Part shown: positions 23,613 to 32,303 of the stretch, one piece after another
Numbering within the stretch: the stretch's first letter is position 1
How the letters are laid out: each line of letters begins with the position of its first letter
Assembly: GCF_027922425.1 (NCBI RefSeq)
Contig: NZ_BSFQ01000030.1
Location: forward strand, 1 to 64,000
DNA length: 64,000 bases
DNA from: Pseudonocardia halophobica
Lineage (GTDB): Bacteria > Actinomycetota > Actinomycetes > Mycobacteriales > Pseudonocardiaceae
Direction: 5' to 3'
Made by a program: the position numbers and the translations under genes
The notes under the pieces: generated by a model
What the model was told of the DNA's origin: nothing
Seen by the model: the letters and a program-made list of their open reading frames with translations, nothing else
Database searches by the model: none

Positions 23613-24331
23613 GACTCGAGCGCCTCGGTCTGGATGCGGGTGAGCTGCGCGATGCCCGCCAGCGCGGAGTCGAGCATGGCGTCGAGCGTGCTGCGGGTGA
23701 ACGTCGCACCCTCGCCCGTGCCCTGGACCTCGATCAATGTGCCGGTGTCCGTCGCGACGACGTTGGTGTCGACCTCCGCGCGCGAGTCCTCCTCGTAGGG
23801 CAGGTCCAGCCGCACGCGCCCGTCGACGACGCCGACGCTCACCGCCGCCACCTGGCACGAGATCGGCTTCGGATCGGCCAGCTTGTTGCGCTCGCCCAGC
23901 CAGGTCACGGCGTCGACCAGGGCCACGTACGCACCGGTGATGGCCGCGGTGCGGGTGCCGCCGTCGGCCTGCAGGACGTCGCAGTCGAGCGCGATGGTGT
24001 TCTCTCCCAGCGCCTTGAGGTCGATGCAGGCGCGCAGCGACCGCCCGATCAGCCGACTGATCTCGTGGGTGCGGCCGCCGATCCGGCCCTTGACGGACTC
24101 GCGGTCCGAGCGGGTGTTGGTGGCCGAGGGCAGCATCGCGTACTCCGCGGTGAGCCAGCCCAGCCCTGATCCCTTGCGCCAGCGCGGTACACCCTCGGTC
24201 ACGCTGGCCGCGCACAGCACCTTGGTGTCCCCGAACTCGACGAGCACGGAGCCCGCCGGGTGCTTCTGGAAACCGCGGGTGATGCGCACCGGGCGCAGCT
24301 CGTCGTCGCTCCTGCCGTCTGCTCGCGTCAC
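23609..24331 (-). CDS. rph: Ribonuclease PH
   Basis: 240 residues, the normal size. This phosphorolytic 3'-5' exoribonuclease trims tRNA 3' ends. Recognisable motifs: GRSDDELRPVRI, GSVLVEFGDTKVLC, GWLTAEYAMLP, GRTHEISRLIGRSLRA and CDVLQADGGTRTAAITGA. It is coupled to rdgB downstream and follows the phosphodiesterase gene. Confidence 0.97.
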   Translation of the reverse strand: MTRADGRSDDELRPVRITRGFQKHPAGSVLVEFGDTKVLCAASVTEGVPRWRKGSGLGWLTAEYAMLPSATNTRSDRESVKGRIGGRTHEISRLIGRSLRACIDLKALGENTIALDCDVLQADGGTRTAAITGAYVALVDAVTWLGERNKLADPKPISCQVAAVSVGVVDGRVRLDLPYEEDSRAEVDTNVVATDTGTLIEVQGTGEGATFTRSTLDAMLDSALAGIAQLTRIQTEALES

Positions 24332-24353
24332 CCCGACATCCTAGGAAGGGGGC

Positions 24354-25127
24354 TCAGACCTCGTACTCGCCGTCCGGACGGACCAGCTCCACCGGCCCGT
24401 CGAACGAGGCCTTGGCCTCAGCCAGCATCGCGTCGGGGTCGGTCCAGATCGGCACGTGCGTGAGCAGCAGCCGTCCGACGCCCGCCGCCGCGGCGTGCTC
24501 CCCCGCCTGCCGGCCGGACAGGTGGACACCCGTGGGCATGTCGTCGGTGTGCGGCCAGGACGCCTCGCAGAGCAGGACGTCCGCACCCCGCGCCAGGTCG
24601 ACGAGCCCCCGGCAGGGCCCGGTGTCGCCGCTGTAGACGAGGCTGCGGCCCCCGTGCTCCACGCGCAGGGCATAGGCCTCGCAGAGGTGGTCGACCGCCG
24701 CCGCCCGCAGCACGGCTCCGCCGACGGTGGCCTCGCAGCCGTCGCCGAGGGCCCCGAAGGCGAAGACGTCCTCGAGGTCAGTCTCGGCCCGCTCGGCCGC
24801 CGACGGGGCGTAGGCCGCCCCGAGCCGCTCCGGCGCCTCGACCGGCGCGAACACCGGCAGCCGGTTGCGCGTGGGGTCGAAGGGCGGGGCCGGGTGGTAG
24901 CGCCGCCACACGGCGAGCGCCGAGAAGTCCGCGCAGTGGTCCGGGTGCAGGTGGCTGAAGGCCACGGAGTCGAGCGCCCAGGGGTCCAGGGCGCGCTGCA
25001 GCGCGCCGAAGGTGCCGTTGCCGAGGTCGAGGGCCAGCCGGGTGCCCCCCGCCTCCACGAGGTAGCCGGACGCCGGCGAGCCCGGCCCCGGTCCGCTGCC
25101 GGAGCAGCCGAGCACGACGACCTTCAT
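24354..25127 (-). CDS. MBL-fold cyclic nucleotide phosphodiesterase (Rv1339-like)
   Basis: 257 residues of metallo-beta-lactamase fold with the metal motif SHLHPDHCADFSAL, a later His in AVDHLCEA, Asp in YSGDTGPC and a final His in LTHVPIW. Gene order murI-this-rph-rdgB matches Rv1338-Rv1341, and Rv1339 is an established atypical class II cAMP phosphodiesterase, so cAMP hydrolysis is the likely role. The perfect CRP-type site at 12.6 kb shows that cAMP signalling is relevant in this genome. Confidence 0.85.
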   Translation of the reverse strand: MKVVVLGCSGSGPGPGSPASGYLVEAGGTRLALDLGNGTFGALQRALDPWALDSVAFSHLHPDHCADFSALAVWRRYHPAPPFDPTRNRLPVFAPVEAPERLGAAYAPSAAERAETDLEDVFAFGALGDGCEATVGGAVLRAAAVDHLCEAYALRVEHGGRSLVYSGDTGPCRGLVDLARGADVLLCEASWPHTDDMPTGVHLSGRQAGEHAAAAGVGRLLLTHVPIWTDPDAMLAEAKASFDGPVELVRPDGEYEV

Positions 25128-25136
25128 GTGAGGAGG

Positions 25137-25562
25137 CTAACCCCTGGCCGAGGTGCGTCGCAGCCACCACAGCCCGACGAACGGCAGCACCAGCGGGATG
25201 AAACCGTAGCCGCGCCCGTAGACCGACCAGACCGTGTCGTCGGGGAAGTCGCCGGTGTCGAACACGGTCAGCGTGCCGACCACCAGCACCCCGACCAGCT
25301 CGAACAGGACCGCGCCCCAGGCGAGCCGTCGATACCCGGGGCCGTGCCCCGCCAGGCCGATCGTGGCCAGGATGTAGACGACGCCGGCGAGGCCCGAGAG
25401 CAGGTAGGCCACCGGCGCCTCGGCGAACTTCGCGGCGATCTGCACGCCGGCCCGCGCCGTCGCGGAGAGGGCGAAGATCGCGTAGACGGCGATGAGGACC
25501 CGGCCGGGTCCGCTCGACGTCGCGCGCGGCTCCCTGCCCGGCCCCCTCGTCGGCTCAGCCAT
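25137..25562 (-). CDS. Conserved actinobacterial integral membrane protein
   Basis: 141 residues with about four helices and a short Gly/Arg-rich cytosolic start. Conserved-looking features are YAIFALSATARAGVQI and the YGRGYGFIPLVLPF segment. Proteins of this type are common near murI in actinobacteria but carry no assigned function. It overlaps the next upstream gene by eight bases, so the two are coupled and may form a complex. Confidence 0.75.
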   Translation of the reverse strand: MAEPTRGPGREPRATSSGPGRVLIAVYAIFALSATARAGVQIAAKFAEAPVAYLLSGLAGVVYILATIGLAGHGPGYRRLAWGAVLFELVGVLVVGTLTVFDTGDFPDDTVWSVYGRGYGFIPLVLPFVGLWWLRRTSARG

Positions 25563-25920
25563 TCCCGGCGACCCACAGGTCGTGCAGCCGCCAGACGGCC
25601 ACCCCGGTCCCGATCGCGCCGACGGCGATCACCGTGCCGCCCCAGCGGGTCGGCTCAGCGGTGGCGAACTGCAGGGCGATGGGCATGACGCACACGCTGA
25701 CCAGCAGGTAGATGAGGAAGGTCGACTGCTCGGGCAGCTGGACGCCGGTGAACACGCGCACCGCCGCGACGACCGCCTGGACGACCAGGACCGCCTCGAA
25801 CACCCCGACCGCGATCCGGTGCGTGCGGTCCGGCGGGCGGTTGCGGACCGTGGTGAACAGGCCGTACAGGGCGACGGCCGCCGCGGCCACGTAAGCCACG
25901 ATCTCCAGGACGCCGATCAC
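25555..25920 (-). CDS. Small integral membrane protein
   Basis: 121 residues with four predicted helices (VAYVAAAAVALYGLF, FEAVLVVQAVVAAVRVF, FLIYLLVSVCVMPIAL, GGTVIAVGAIGTGVAVW). No recognised family. GTG start ten bases after the murI stop. It overlaps the following membrane-protein gene. Confidence 0.72.
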   Translation of the reverse strand: MIGVLEIVAYVAAAAVALYGLFTTVRNRPPDRTHRIAVGVFEAVLVVQAVVAAVRVFTGVQLPEQSTFLIYLLVSVCVMPIALQFATAEPTRWGGTVIAVGAIGTGVAVWRLHDLWVAGNG

Positions 25921-25929
25921 GCTCCGACG

Positions 25930-26760
25930 CTACCGGAGCGCCTCCACGGCATCGGTCGGCACCTGCTGGACCCGGCCGATCTCCGGGCCGAGGAAGCGCC
26001 GGCCGAGCCGCCGGAAGGGCTCCGGGTCGCCGGTCGCGAGGAACTCGTGCGGGCCCGGCGGCGGGTCCGTCTCCGGGTCCCGCGCGAGGTCCGACGCCAT
26101 GAGGGTGCGCACGACGTCCTTGGCCGTCTCGTCGGCGCTCGACACCAGCGTGACCTCCGGCCCCAGCACGATCTGCAGCACGCCGGTGAGCAGCGGATAG
26201 TGCGTGCACCCGAGCACCACGGTGTCGACGCGGGCCTGCTGCAGCGGCTCCAGGTAGCTCTGCGCGAGCCCGAGGACCTGCCGCCCGCTCGTCATCCCCC
26301 GCTCCACGAAGTCGACGAACCGCGGGCAGGCGACGGCGGTGACCTCGACGTCCCGGGCCGCGGCGAAGGCGTCCGTGTAGGCGCCGGAGGCGATGGTGGC
26401 CTTCGTGCCGATCACGCCGATCCGGCCGTTGCGGGTCGCGGCGACCGCGCGCCGGACGGCCGGCAGGACGACCTCGACGACGGGCACGGGGTAGCGCTCG
26501 CGGGCGTCGGCCAGGCAGGCCGCCGAGGCGGTGTTGCAGGCGATGACCAGCAGCTTCACGCCACGGTCGACCAGGTCGTCCCCGATGGCGAGCGCGTGCC
26601 GGCGGATGTCGGCGATGCGCAGCGGGCCGTACGGGCCGTGGGCGGTGTCGCCCACGTAGACGATCCGCTCGGCGGGGAGCTGGTCGATGACGGCGCGGGC
26701 GACGGTGAGGCCGCCGACGCCGGAGTCGAAGATGCCGATGGGCGCGTCGAGATCGGTCAC
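25930..26760 (-). CDS. murI: Glutamate racemase
   Basis: 276 residues. MurI interconverts L- and D-glutamate for peptidoglycan. The two catalytic cysteines lie in VIACNTASAA and VLGCTHYPLL, and the N-terminal IGIFDSGVGGLTV with GDTAHGPYG is diagnostic. The GTG at 26760 starts the conserved domain; the longer upstream frame has no homologous content. It follows the rhomboid gene as in M. tuberculosis. Confidence 0.96.
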   Translation of the reverse strand: MTDLDAPIGIFDSGVGGLTVARAVIDQLPAERIVYVGDTAHGPYGPLRIADIRRHALAIGDDLVDRGVKLLVIACNTASAACLADARERYPVPVVEVVLPAVRRAVAATRNGRIGVIGTKATIASGAYTDAFAAARDVEVTAVACPRFVDFVERGMTSGRQVLGLAQSYLEPLQQARVDTVVLGCTHYPLLTGVLQIVLGPEVTLVSSADETAKDVVRTLMASDLARDPETDPPPGPHEFLATGDPEPFRRLGRRFLGPEIGRVQQVPTDAVEALR

Positions 26761-26809
26761 GGGTGTCCTGCGGTGATCGGGGGCGGGGGCGAGGTCGCGG
26801 CGCCGACCA

Positions 26810-27445
26810 TCAGACCGGCGCCGGCGTGCGGTCGGCCCGCGCGACGATCCACGCGGCCAGGATCCCGAACAGCGCGCCGAACAGGTGGGCCTGCCAGGAG
26901 ATCCCGGGGTTGCCGGGGAGCACGCCGAACAGCATCCCACCCTCGAGGAACAGCAGGACCACGGCCAGCGCGATCTGCCGGCCCGAGCGCGCGAAGAAGC
27001 CCCTGGCCAGCAGGAACAGCAACCAGCCGAAGATGACGCCGGACATGCCGATCGTCGACGCCATGCTCGGCCCGACGAGCCACACGGCCGCCCCGCTGCC
27101 GAGCCAGATCAGCGCCGTGACGCCGACCCACTGCCGGATCCCGCCCGCCATCGCGAGCCAGCCGAAGACCAGGAACGGCAGGGTGTTGGCCCAGAGGTGC
27201 GGCCACCCGCCGTGCAGCAGCGGCGCCCAGAGGATGCCCCACGCCCCGTCGGCGTTGCGGGAGATGATCCCCTCGTTGTCGAGGTACTGGCCCGACATCT
27301 GGTCGTAGAACTCCACGGCGTAGAGCACCGCGGTGAACAGGAGCATGACCACGGCCGCCCCGAGCGGGTGCGGCGGGACGATGCGCGCGATGCCGCGCGA
27401 CGACCGCGCGGCGGGGAGGGAGCTCGGTACCTGCGGCGCAGCCAT
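26810..27445 (-). CDS. Rhomboid-family intramembrane serine protease
   Basis: A 211-residue, six-helix protein. The predicted catalytic dyad is S135 in GMSGVIFG and H187 in SWQAHLFG, and HGGWPHLWANTLP is the family's helix-2 HxxxN signature. It cleaves membrane substrates of unknown identity. The ATG at 27445 begins the sequence that looks homologous. It is the orthologue by position of Rv1337, between cysM and murI. Confidence 0.9.
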   Translation of the reverse strand: MAAPQVPSSLPAARSSRGIARIVPPHPLGAAVVMLLFTAVLYAVEFYDQMSGQYLDNEGIISRNADGAWGILWAPLLHGGWPHLWANTLPFLVFGWLAMAGGIRQWVGVTALIWLGSGAAVWLVGPSMASTIGMSGVIFGWLLFLLARGFFARSGRQIALAVVLLFLEGGMLFGVLPGNPGISWQAHLFGALFGILAAWIVARADRTPAPV

Positions 27446-27581
27446 GTGGCCGAGAGTACGCGGGAACACCGTCACCCTGCCGTGAACCGGAATCGGACCA
27501 GAACCGTCGGACCCCTGGTGCTGGTGAAGGCGACCCGGCGGGACGTCGCCGCGGCGACGCCCGCCGTCCATCTGGGGTGAC

Positions 27582-28532
27582 TCAGGCCCAGAGGTGGCCC
27601 TCGATGCCTTCCGCGGCGTCGTCGAGCTCGCCCGAGTAGGCGCCGGTGGAGAGGTACTTCCAGCCGCCGTCGCAGACCACGATCACGATGTCGGCGCTCT
27701 CGCCGGACCCGGCGGCCTTCTCGGCGACCGCGAGCGCGGCGTGCAGGATCCCGCCGGTCGAGATGCCGGCGAAGATGCCCTCCTTCTCGACCAGCTCGCG
27801 GGTGCGGCGCAGGGCGTCGTAGCTGCCGACCGAGTACCGGCCCGTGAGGACCGAGGGGTCGTACAGCTCGGGGACGAAGCCCTCGTCGAGGTTCCGCAGG
27901 CCGTAGACGAGCTCGCCGTAGCGCGGCTCGGCGGCGATGATCTGCACGTCGGGCTTCTGCTCGCGCAGGTAGCGGCCGGTGCCGACCAGGGTGCCGGTGG
28001 TGCCCAGCCCCGCCACGAAGTGCGTGATCTCCGGGCAGTCCCGCAGGATCTCCGGGCCGGTGGTCCGGTAGTGCGCGTCGGCGTTCGCCGGGTTCCCGTA
28101 CTGGTAGAGCATGATCCAGTCCGGGTGCTCGGCGGCGAGCTCCTTGGCCATCGCGACGGCCTGGTTGGAGCCACCCGCGGCGGGCGAGGAGATGATCTCC
28201 GCGCCGTACATGGTGAGCAGCTGTCGCCGCTCCTCCGACGTGTTCTCCGGCATCACGCAGACGATCCGGTAGCCCTTGAGCTTCGCGGCCATCGCCAGCG
28301 AGATGCCCGTGTTCCCCGACGTCGGCTCGAGGATGGTGCAGCCGGGCGTGAGGAGACCGTCCGCCTCCGCCTTCTCGATCATGGCCAGCGCGGGCCGGTC
28401 CTTGATCGAGCCGGTGGGGTTGCGGTCCTCGAGCTTCGCCCAGAGCCGGACGTTCTCCGCGGGCGACAGCGACGGCAGACCGACCAGGGGGGTGTCCCCC
28501 ACGGCCTGCAGCAGGGAGTCGTAGCGCGCCAT
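27582..28532 (-). CDS. cysM: CysO-dependent cysteine synthase
   Basis: 316 residues, a PLP beta-family enzyme. The PLP lysine is in NPTGSIKDRPA, and SGNTGISLA and GLGTTGTLVGTGRYL bind substrate and phosphate. In mycobacteria this CysM uses O-phosphoserine and CysO thiocarboxylate to make CysO-cysteine. The cysO and mec genes next to it show the same pathway. ATG with GGAGGAG five bases upstream. Confidence 0.95.
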   Translation of the reverse strand: MARYDSLLQAVGDTPLVGLPSLSPAENVRLWAKLEDRNPTGSIKDRPALAMIEKAEADGLLTPGCTILEPTSGNTGISLAMAAKLKGYRIVCVMPENTSEERRQLLTMYGAEIISSPAAGGSNQAVAMAKELAAEHPDWIMLYQYGNPANADAHYRTTGPEILRDCPEITHFVAGLGTTGTLVGTGRYLREQKPDVQIIAAEPRYGELVYGLRNLDEGFVPELYDPSVLTGRYSVGSYDALRRTRELVEKEGIFAGISTGGILHAALAVAEKAAGSGESADIVIVVCDGGWKYLSTGAYSGELDDAAEGIEGHLWA

Positions 28533-28593
28533 CGCTCCTCCAAGAGCGGGCAGAGGGCGGCGGGGTTCGGTCCCGTCGCCCGGTGCCGTCAGC

Positions 28594-28872
28594 TCAGCGC
28601 ATGCCGCCGGCGACGGCCGGCAGGATGGTGACGGTCGAGGTCTCCTTGACCGGGGCCTCGAGGCCACCGGCGAAGCGGACGTCCTCGTCGTCGACGTAGA
28701 TGTTGACGAAGCGGTGCAGCTTCCCGTCCGAGATGAGGCGGTCCTTGAGGCCGGCGTGCCGCGACTCGAGGTCGTCGATCACCTCGGCGACGGTGCCCCC
28801 CTTGGCCTCGACGGCCTTCTCGCCCCCGGTGTGGGTGCGGAGGATGGTCGGGATGGAGACGGTGACGGCCAT
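28594..28872 (-). CDS. cysO: Sulfur-carrier protein CysO (MoaD/ThiS fold) with C-terminal extension
   Basis: This 92-residue ubiquitin-like carrier accepts sulfur as a C-terminal thiocarboxylate and gives it to CysM. VNIYVDDEDVRFAGGL and VTILPAVAGG match the M. tuberculosis protein, which ends at the Gly-Gly. Here the gene adds Met-Arg after Gly-Gly, so the carrier would need trimming before activation, probably by the neighbouring JAMM peptidase. It lies between mec and cysM in one operon. Confidence 0.93.
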   Translation of the reverse strand: MAVTVSIPTILRTHTGGEKAVEAKGGTVAEVIDDLESRHAGLKDRLISDGKLHRFVNIYVDDEDVRFAGGLEAPVKETSTVTILPAVAGGMR

Positions 28873-28926
28873 GGTTCTTCGGTGCTCCTGCTCGGGTTCG
28901 TTCGGTGAGGGTGTGGCGAGGACGGG

Positions 28927-29397
28927 TCAGCCGAGGTCGGGGACGTCGTCCGCGCCGGTGTGCGCGAACATATAAGTCTCCACGACCTCGACTTCTTCCT
29001 CGGTCACCACACCGTCGACGATCCGGAACGACCGGAACTCGTGGCCCGTGTGGTTCGTCTCCGCCGAGTCGCGGGTGGAGACCAGGACGTAGTGCGCCTC
29101 GGGCTCGGAGGCGTACGAGATGTCGGTGCGCGACGGGTAGGCCTCGGTCGCGGTGTGCGAGTGGTAGATCACCACGGGCACCTCGTCGCGCGAGTCCATC
29201 TCGCGGTACAGCCGGAGCAGGTCACCCGAGTCGAACTCGTAGAACGTGGGCGAGCGCGCCGCGTTCAGCATCGGGATGAACCGCTCGGGCCGGTCGGAGC
29301 CCTCGGGACCCGCGACGACGCCACAGGCCTCGTCCGGGTGGTCCCGGCGGGCATGGGCGACGATCTCGTCGAGGAGATCCTTCCGGATGACCAGCAC
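28927..29397 (-). CDS. mec: CysO-cysteine peptidase, Mec family (JAMM/MPN+)
   Basis: A 156-residue zinc peptidase releasing cysteine from CysO-cysteine. JAMM ligands are E23, H79, H81 (YHSHTATEAYPS) and D92, with S89 in the motif. It could also remove the Met-Arg tail of this genome's CysO. It is the first gene of the mec-cysO-cysM operon. Confidence 0.94.
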   Translation of the reverse strand: MLVIRKDLLDEIVAHARRDHPDEACGVVAGPEGSDRPERFIPMLNAARSPTFYEFDSGDLLRLYREMDSRDEVPVVIYHSHTATEAYPSRTDISYASEPEAHYVLVSTRDSAETNHTGHEFRSFRIVDGVVTEEEVEVVETYMFAHTGADDVPDLG

Positions 29398-29448
29398 GTT
29401 GCCAGCGTACGTAACGCGTCCGTCCGGAGCACATCCGCCCGACGAGAC

Positions 29449-30738
29449 TCACATGCCCGATCCCGTACCGCCGTCCTCGCCGCGCAGGACGCCCGGTCCG
29501 TACGTCGGGACATCGGCCAGCCAGACGCCCTCGGGATCGTCCTCGACCAGCCAGTCCGGCCGCGGGTGCGGCTCGCCGCGGCGGGTGCCGCCCACTCCCG
29601 CCGGCACGAAGGGGAGGTGCGACGACGTCGATCGCGCCGCTGGGGCGGGGCGTGCCTGCTCGGCCAGCGGGTCGGCGCCGCGTAGCCGCTCGACCGGGGC
29701 GAGCCGCGGGGCCGGCTCACCGAGGCGCGGGGCGGTCGTGCGGGGCGCCGTGGTGCGGCCGGTCTCGAGCGGCCTCGCGGAGGGCATGGCCGTGCTTGCG
29801 CTGCCGTACCTACCGGGCGCCCGGGGCACCGAGGGGCTGAGGACGCCGGGCGGCAGGTCGACCGCGGCCCGGGGTGCGAGTGGCCGGTCGCCGGACGGGA
29901 GCGGTGGCGTGGCGGCCCTGGTGGAGCGGCTCAGCCCTGCGATCGGCGTCGGCGCGCGGCCGGCTGGCGGCGTTCCTTGCACGGGCGTGGCGCTCGGCGT
30001 GCCGGCGCGGCCGGACGCGGCGGCGGGACCCGGCGGGGTCGCGGCCGGAGCCACAGGCGGCGCCGTGACGTCCGTGGGACCGCTCGGGACCGGCGCGGGC
30101 ATCCCCGGTGGGGCCGGCGATCCCCCGGTTCCGGGCGGAGCGGTCGCAACGGTCGTGGGCGCGGCCGAGACGGCGGCACCTCTGTCATCGGGCCATCCGG
30201 GCGCGGTGGCGGGTGCGACGGCGGCGGTGTCGGGCGTCGGGAGCGCGAGCGGGGTGAAGGCCTGGAACGCGGTCGAGAGGTTGGCGTTCGAGTTCTCCTG
30301 GTACCGGTTCGCGACGTGCGCGGCCGACTGCTGCCGCTCCAGCGCGAGCTGCGAGGTGGCGGAGTTGCCGAGGTGCGAGTCGGAGGGCTGCAGGGCGGCG
30401 AGCTCCCGGTGTGCGACCGTGTAGTACTCGGCCTGGTCGCCCAGCGCCCGCGCCGCCAGCTGGAACATGACGGTGCCGACCCGTCCCGGCTCCCCCAGCT
30501 TCCGCAGGTACATCCGCGTGCCCTCGGCCGCCTCGCCCTCGTGCGCGTCCGCGTACTCCCGCTCCAGCGCCTCGAGCTCGGCGTTGACGTCCGCGAGCTT
30601 CCGCGACACCTCGGCCAGCGCCTGCTCCGCCGCCCGCATCGACCCCGGCCCCGGCCCGGTCGCCACGGGGTCCCGGATCTCCGGCAAGGTCATCCCCTCG
30701 AACGCCACCGCCGTCCCGTTGTACGCCCTCTCCGCCAC
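29449..30738 (-). CDS. PPE-like protein with long proline/alanine-rich C-terminal region
   Basis: A protein of about 429 residues. The first 170 are helical (LAEVSRKLADVNAELEALE, then AARALGDQAEYYTVAHREL), resembling the helical hairpins of PPE/WXG-type secreted proteins. The rest is a disordered Pro/Ala/Thr region with a short conserved-looking end (PDWLVEDDPEGVWLADVPTYGPGVL) that may bind a partner. The GTG at 30738 follows the DUF3558 stop by nine bases with GGGGAG just upstream. With its two upstream neighbours it looks like the PE/DUF3558/PPE-type operons of Pseudonocardiaceae. Secretion by a type VII system is possible but no ESX genes are here. Confidence 0.6.
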   Translation of the reverse strand: MAERAYNGTAVAFEGMTLPEIRDPVATGPGPGSMRAAEQALAEVSRKLADVNAELEALEREYADAHEGEAAEGTRMYLRKLGEPGRVGTVMFQLAARALGDQAEYYTVAHRELAALQPSDSHLGNSATSQLALERQQSAAHVANRYQENSNANLSTAFQAFTPLALPTPDTAAVAPATAPGWPDDRGAAVSAAPTTVATAPPGTGGSPAPPGMPAPVPSGPTDVTAPPVAPAATPPGPAAASGRAGTPSATPVQGTPPAGRAPTPIAGLSRSTRAATPPLPSGDRPLAPRAAVDLPPGVLSPSVPRAPGRYGSASTAMPSARPLETGRTTAPRTTAPRLGEPAPRLAPVERLRGADPLAEQARPAPAARSTSSHLPFVPAGVGGTRRGEPHPRPDWLVEDDPEGVWLADVPTYGPGVLRGEDGGTGSGM

Positions 30739-30746
30739 AGCTCCCC

Positions 30747-31310
30747 CTACTTCCGCAGCGCGTCCAGAAATTCCGACGCCATTGCTCGAGCCCTGCCACA
30801 CAACGAAGGCGACGAATCGGTTAGATTACGAACCTCGACATTGAAAGATTGAGTCTCAGCGATTCCAACCCAATATTGACAAGATACCGAACTTGGCGAG
30901 CCAAGATGGACAGCAGGGTATCCGTCGACCTCTTCCTCCTCGAATGACGGAAACGAGTCTCTCAGGTCATACGCCAGCTGGACTCCTGCATCCGTCCTGA
31001 GTCCGAGGCTTGACATATAATTCCCATCAACCGCAACCCACGCACACCCCGTCGCAATGTTCGTGGAGTAATCACGACCAGTCGATTCATCCAATCCGAG
31101 CCGACGCAAGCGCTCCGCGCCGAGCATCGAGCAGGATGCGAGACCGGACGCGTCGAGCGGCTCAGCGATCTCCGGAACTTGGAGAGTCGACGCGGCCGTT
31201 GGCGCCGCCGAAGCTTGTTCTACCGATGTTGTCGCGGGGCCGGAACAGGCCGTCGAAACGACTGCGAATGCGAATGCGGCAAGCCAAGCACCAATCGCAC
31301 ACCTCGACAT
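30747..31310 (-). CDS. DUF3558 lipoprotein
   Basis: 187 residues with an N-terminal signal peptide and lipobox VSTACSG (Cys22 acylation site). The DUF3558 pattern follows: LASCSMLGAERLRRLGL, TGCAWVAV, VDGYPAVHL and SCQYWVGIA. Function unknown; typical of Pseudonocardiaceae. Base composition differs sharply from neighbours: bases 30781-30840 are 53% GC by direct count and the codon use is relaxed, suggesting transfer or low expression. Confidence 0.82.
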   Translation of the reverse strand: MSRCAIGAWLAAFAFAVVSTACSGPATTSVEQASAAPTAASTLQVPEIAEPLDASGLASCSMLGAERLRRLGLDESTGRDYSTNIATGCAWVAVDGNYMSSLGLRTDAGVQLAYDLRDSFPSFEEEEVDGYPAVHLGSPSSVSCQYWVGIAETQSFNVEVRNLTDSSPSLCGRARAMASEFLDALRK

Positions 31311-31313
31311 CAG

Positions 31314-31664
31314 TCAGGCACTCCGGCTGTCGGCGCTCACGTAACCGGCCATCTGAGACTCGAGCGCTTCCTTCGCTTCGATCAGCTGTCGACGCCACTC
31401 TCCCAGATAAGACCGAGCGCCCTCAAACATGCTCACGGCCTGCCGAGCCGCATTTCTGCTTACTTCGTCATTGCCTGGCGCTGCAACGAACATGAAGGAG
31501 GCCAAACGCACTTCGGTCATCGCAAGCTCTCGAATCACACCCTCCAACCTCCCCACCAACCCCTCCACCCTCTCCGGGTCGACCCGGAGCACGGGTGAGT
31601 AGCTGAGGGACTGGGGGGAGCGGGGGACGACGGGACCCGGGTCGTCCCACCGAGGAGCGGTCAT
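31314..31664 (-). CDS. PE-like helical protein
   Basis: A 116-residue, mostly helical protein (VDPERVEGLVGRLEGVIREL, then RQAVSMFEGARSYLGEW), with the size and helical pair expected of PE/WXG100-like partners. It starts an operon with the DUF3558 lipoprotein (three-base gap) and the PPE-like gene. Identity as a true PE domain is not certain. Confidence 0.6.
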   Translation of the reverse strand: MTAPRWDDPGPVVPRSPQSLSYSPVLRVDPERVEGLVGRLEGVIRELAMTEVRLASFMFVAAPGNDEVSRNAARQAVSMFEGARSYLGEWRRQLIEAKEALESQMAGYVSADSRSA

Positions 31665-31751
31665 GCCGGGATGATCTCAGCGAACCACCCGACACGGGCA
31701 CGTCCGCGACGAACCCGTTGCGATCGTGAACACGATCGGGGTGCGCAGGAC

Positions 31752-32303
31752 CTACAGCACCTGCATCCGCGCCTGGACCAGCGAGTCCTGCACGAAGGTG
31801 AGCCAGTGGTAGACGCCGAGGTGCGGGGCGCGGGGGTCGTCCTCCGGGAACTCCTCGGGCGTCTCCTCCGAGACGTCCAGGGCGGTCCCCAGCGCGAGCC
31901 GGACGTCGTTGAGCGCCGCCAACCACTCGTCGGCCTGCTCGACCGTCAGCTCGACCCGCCCGCCCCGGCCGGGCAGCGCGGTGAGCACGGACTCCGCGGC
32001 GTGCTTCTTCGCCTGGATGAGCTCGGGTTCGTGCAGCGAGCGCAGGCCGGCGGCGAGGTCGGCGTCCTCCGAGGTGAAGTCCGGCAGCAGGCGGGCGAGG
32101 ACCCGGTCGTCCGGGCGGGAGGTCGGCCCGGTGCGCATGCCGGTCAGCTCGGCGAGCTCGTCCTGCGGGGTGTCGGCGGTGCGCCCGTCGAGCATCTGGG
32201 TGACCTCGGTGACCAGCCCACGCAGGACCGTCGACTCCTGCTCCTCGAGGGTCGCGACGAACCGGGTCCGCGCCCCGCGCCCCGCGCGCTTCCAGCCGTT
32301 CAC
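31752..32303 (-). CDS. DUF2017 family protein
   Basis: 183 residues. DUF2017 proteins are conserved in actinobacteria directly downstream of clpS; function unknown. The GTG at 32303 overlaps the clpS stop as GTGA. Motifs: FVATLEEQESTVLRGLV, LLPDFTSEDADLAAGLRSL and YHWLTFVQDSLVQA. Soluble, acidic in its last third. A role with the ClpS/ClpC N-degron pathway is plausible from context only. Confidence 0.85.
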   Translation of the reverse strand: MNGWKRAGRGARTRFVATLEEQESTVLRGLVTEVTQMLDGRTADTPQDELAELTGMRTGPTSRPDDRVLARLLPDFTSEDADLAAGLRSLHEPELIQAKKHAAESVLTALPGRGGRVELTVEQADEWLAALNDVRLALGTALDVSEETPEEFPEDDPRAPHLGVYHWLTFVQDSLVQARMQVL

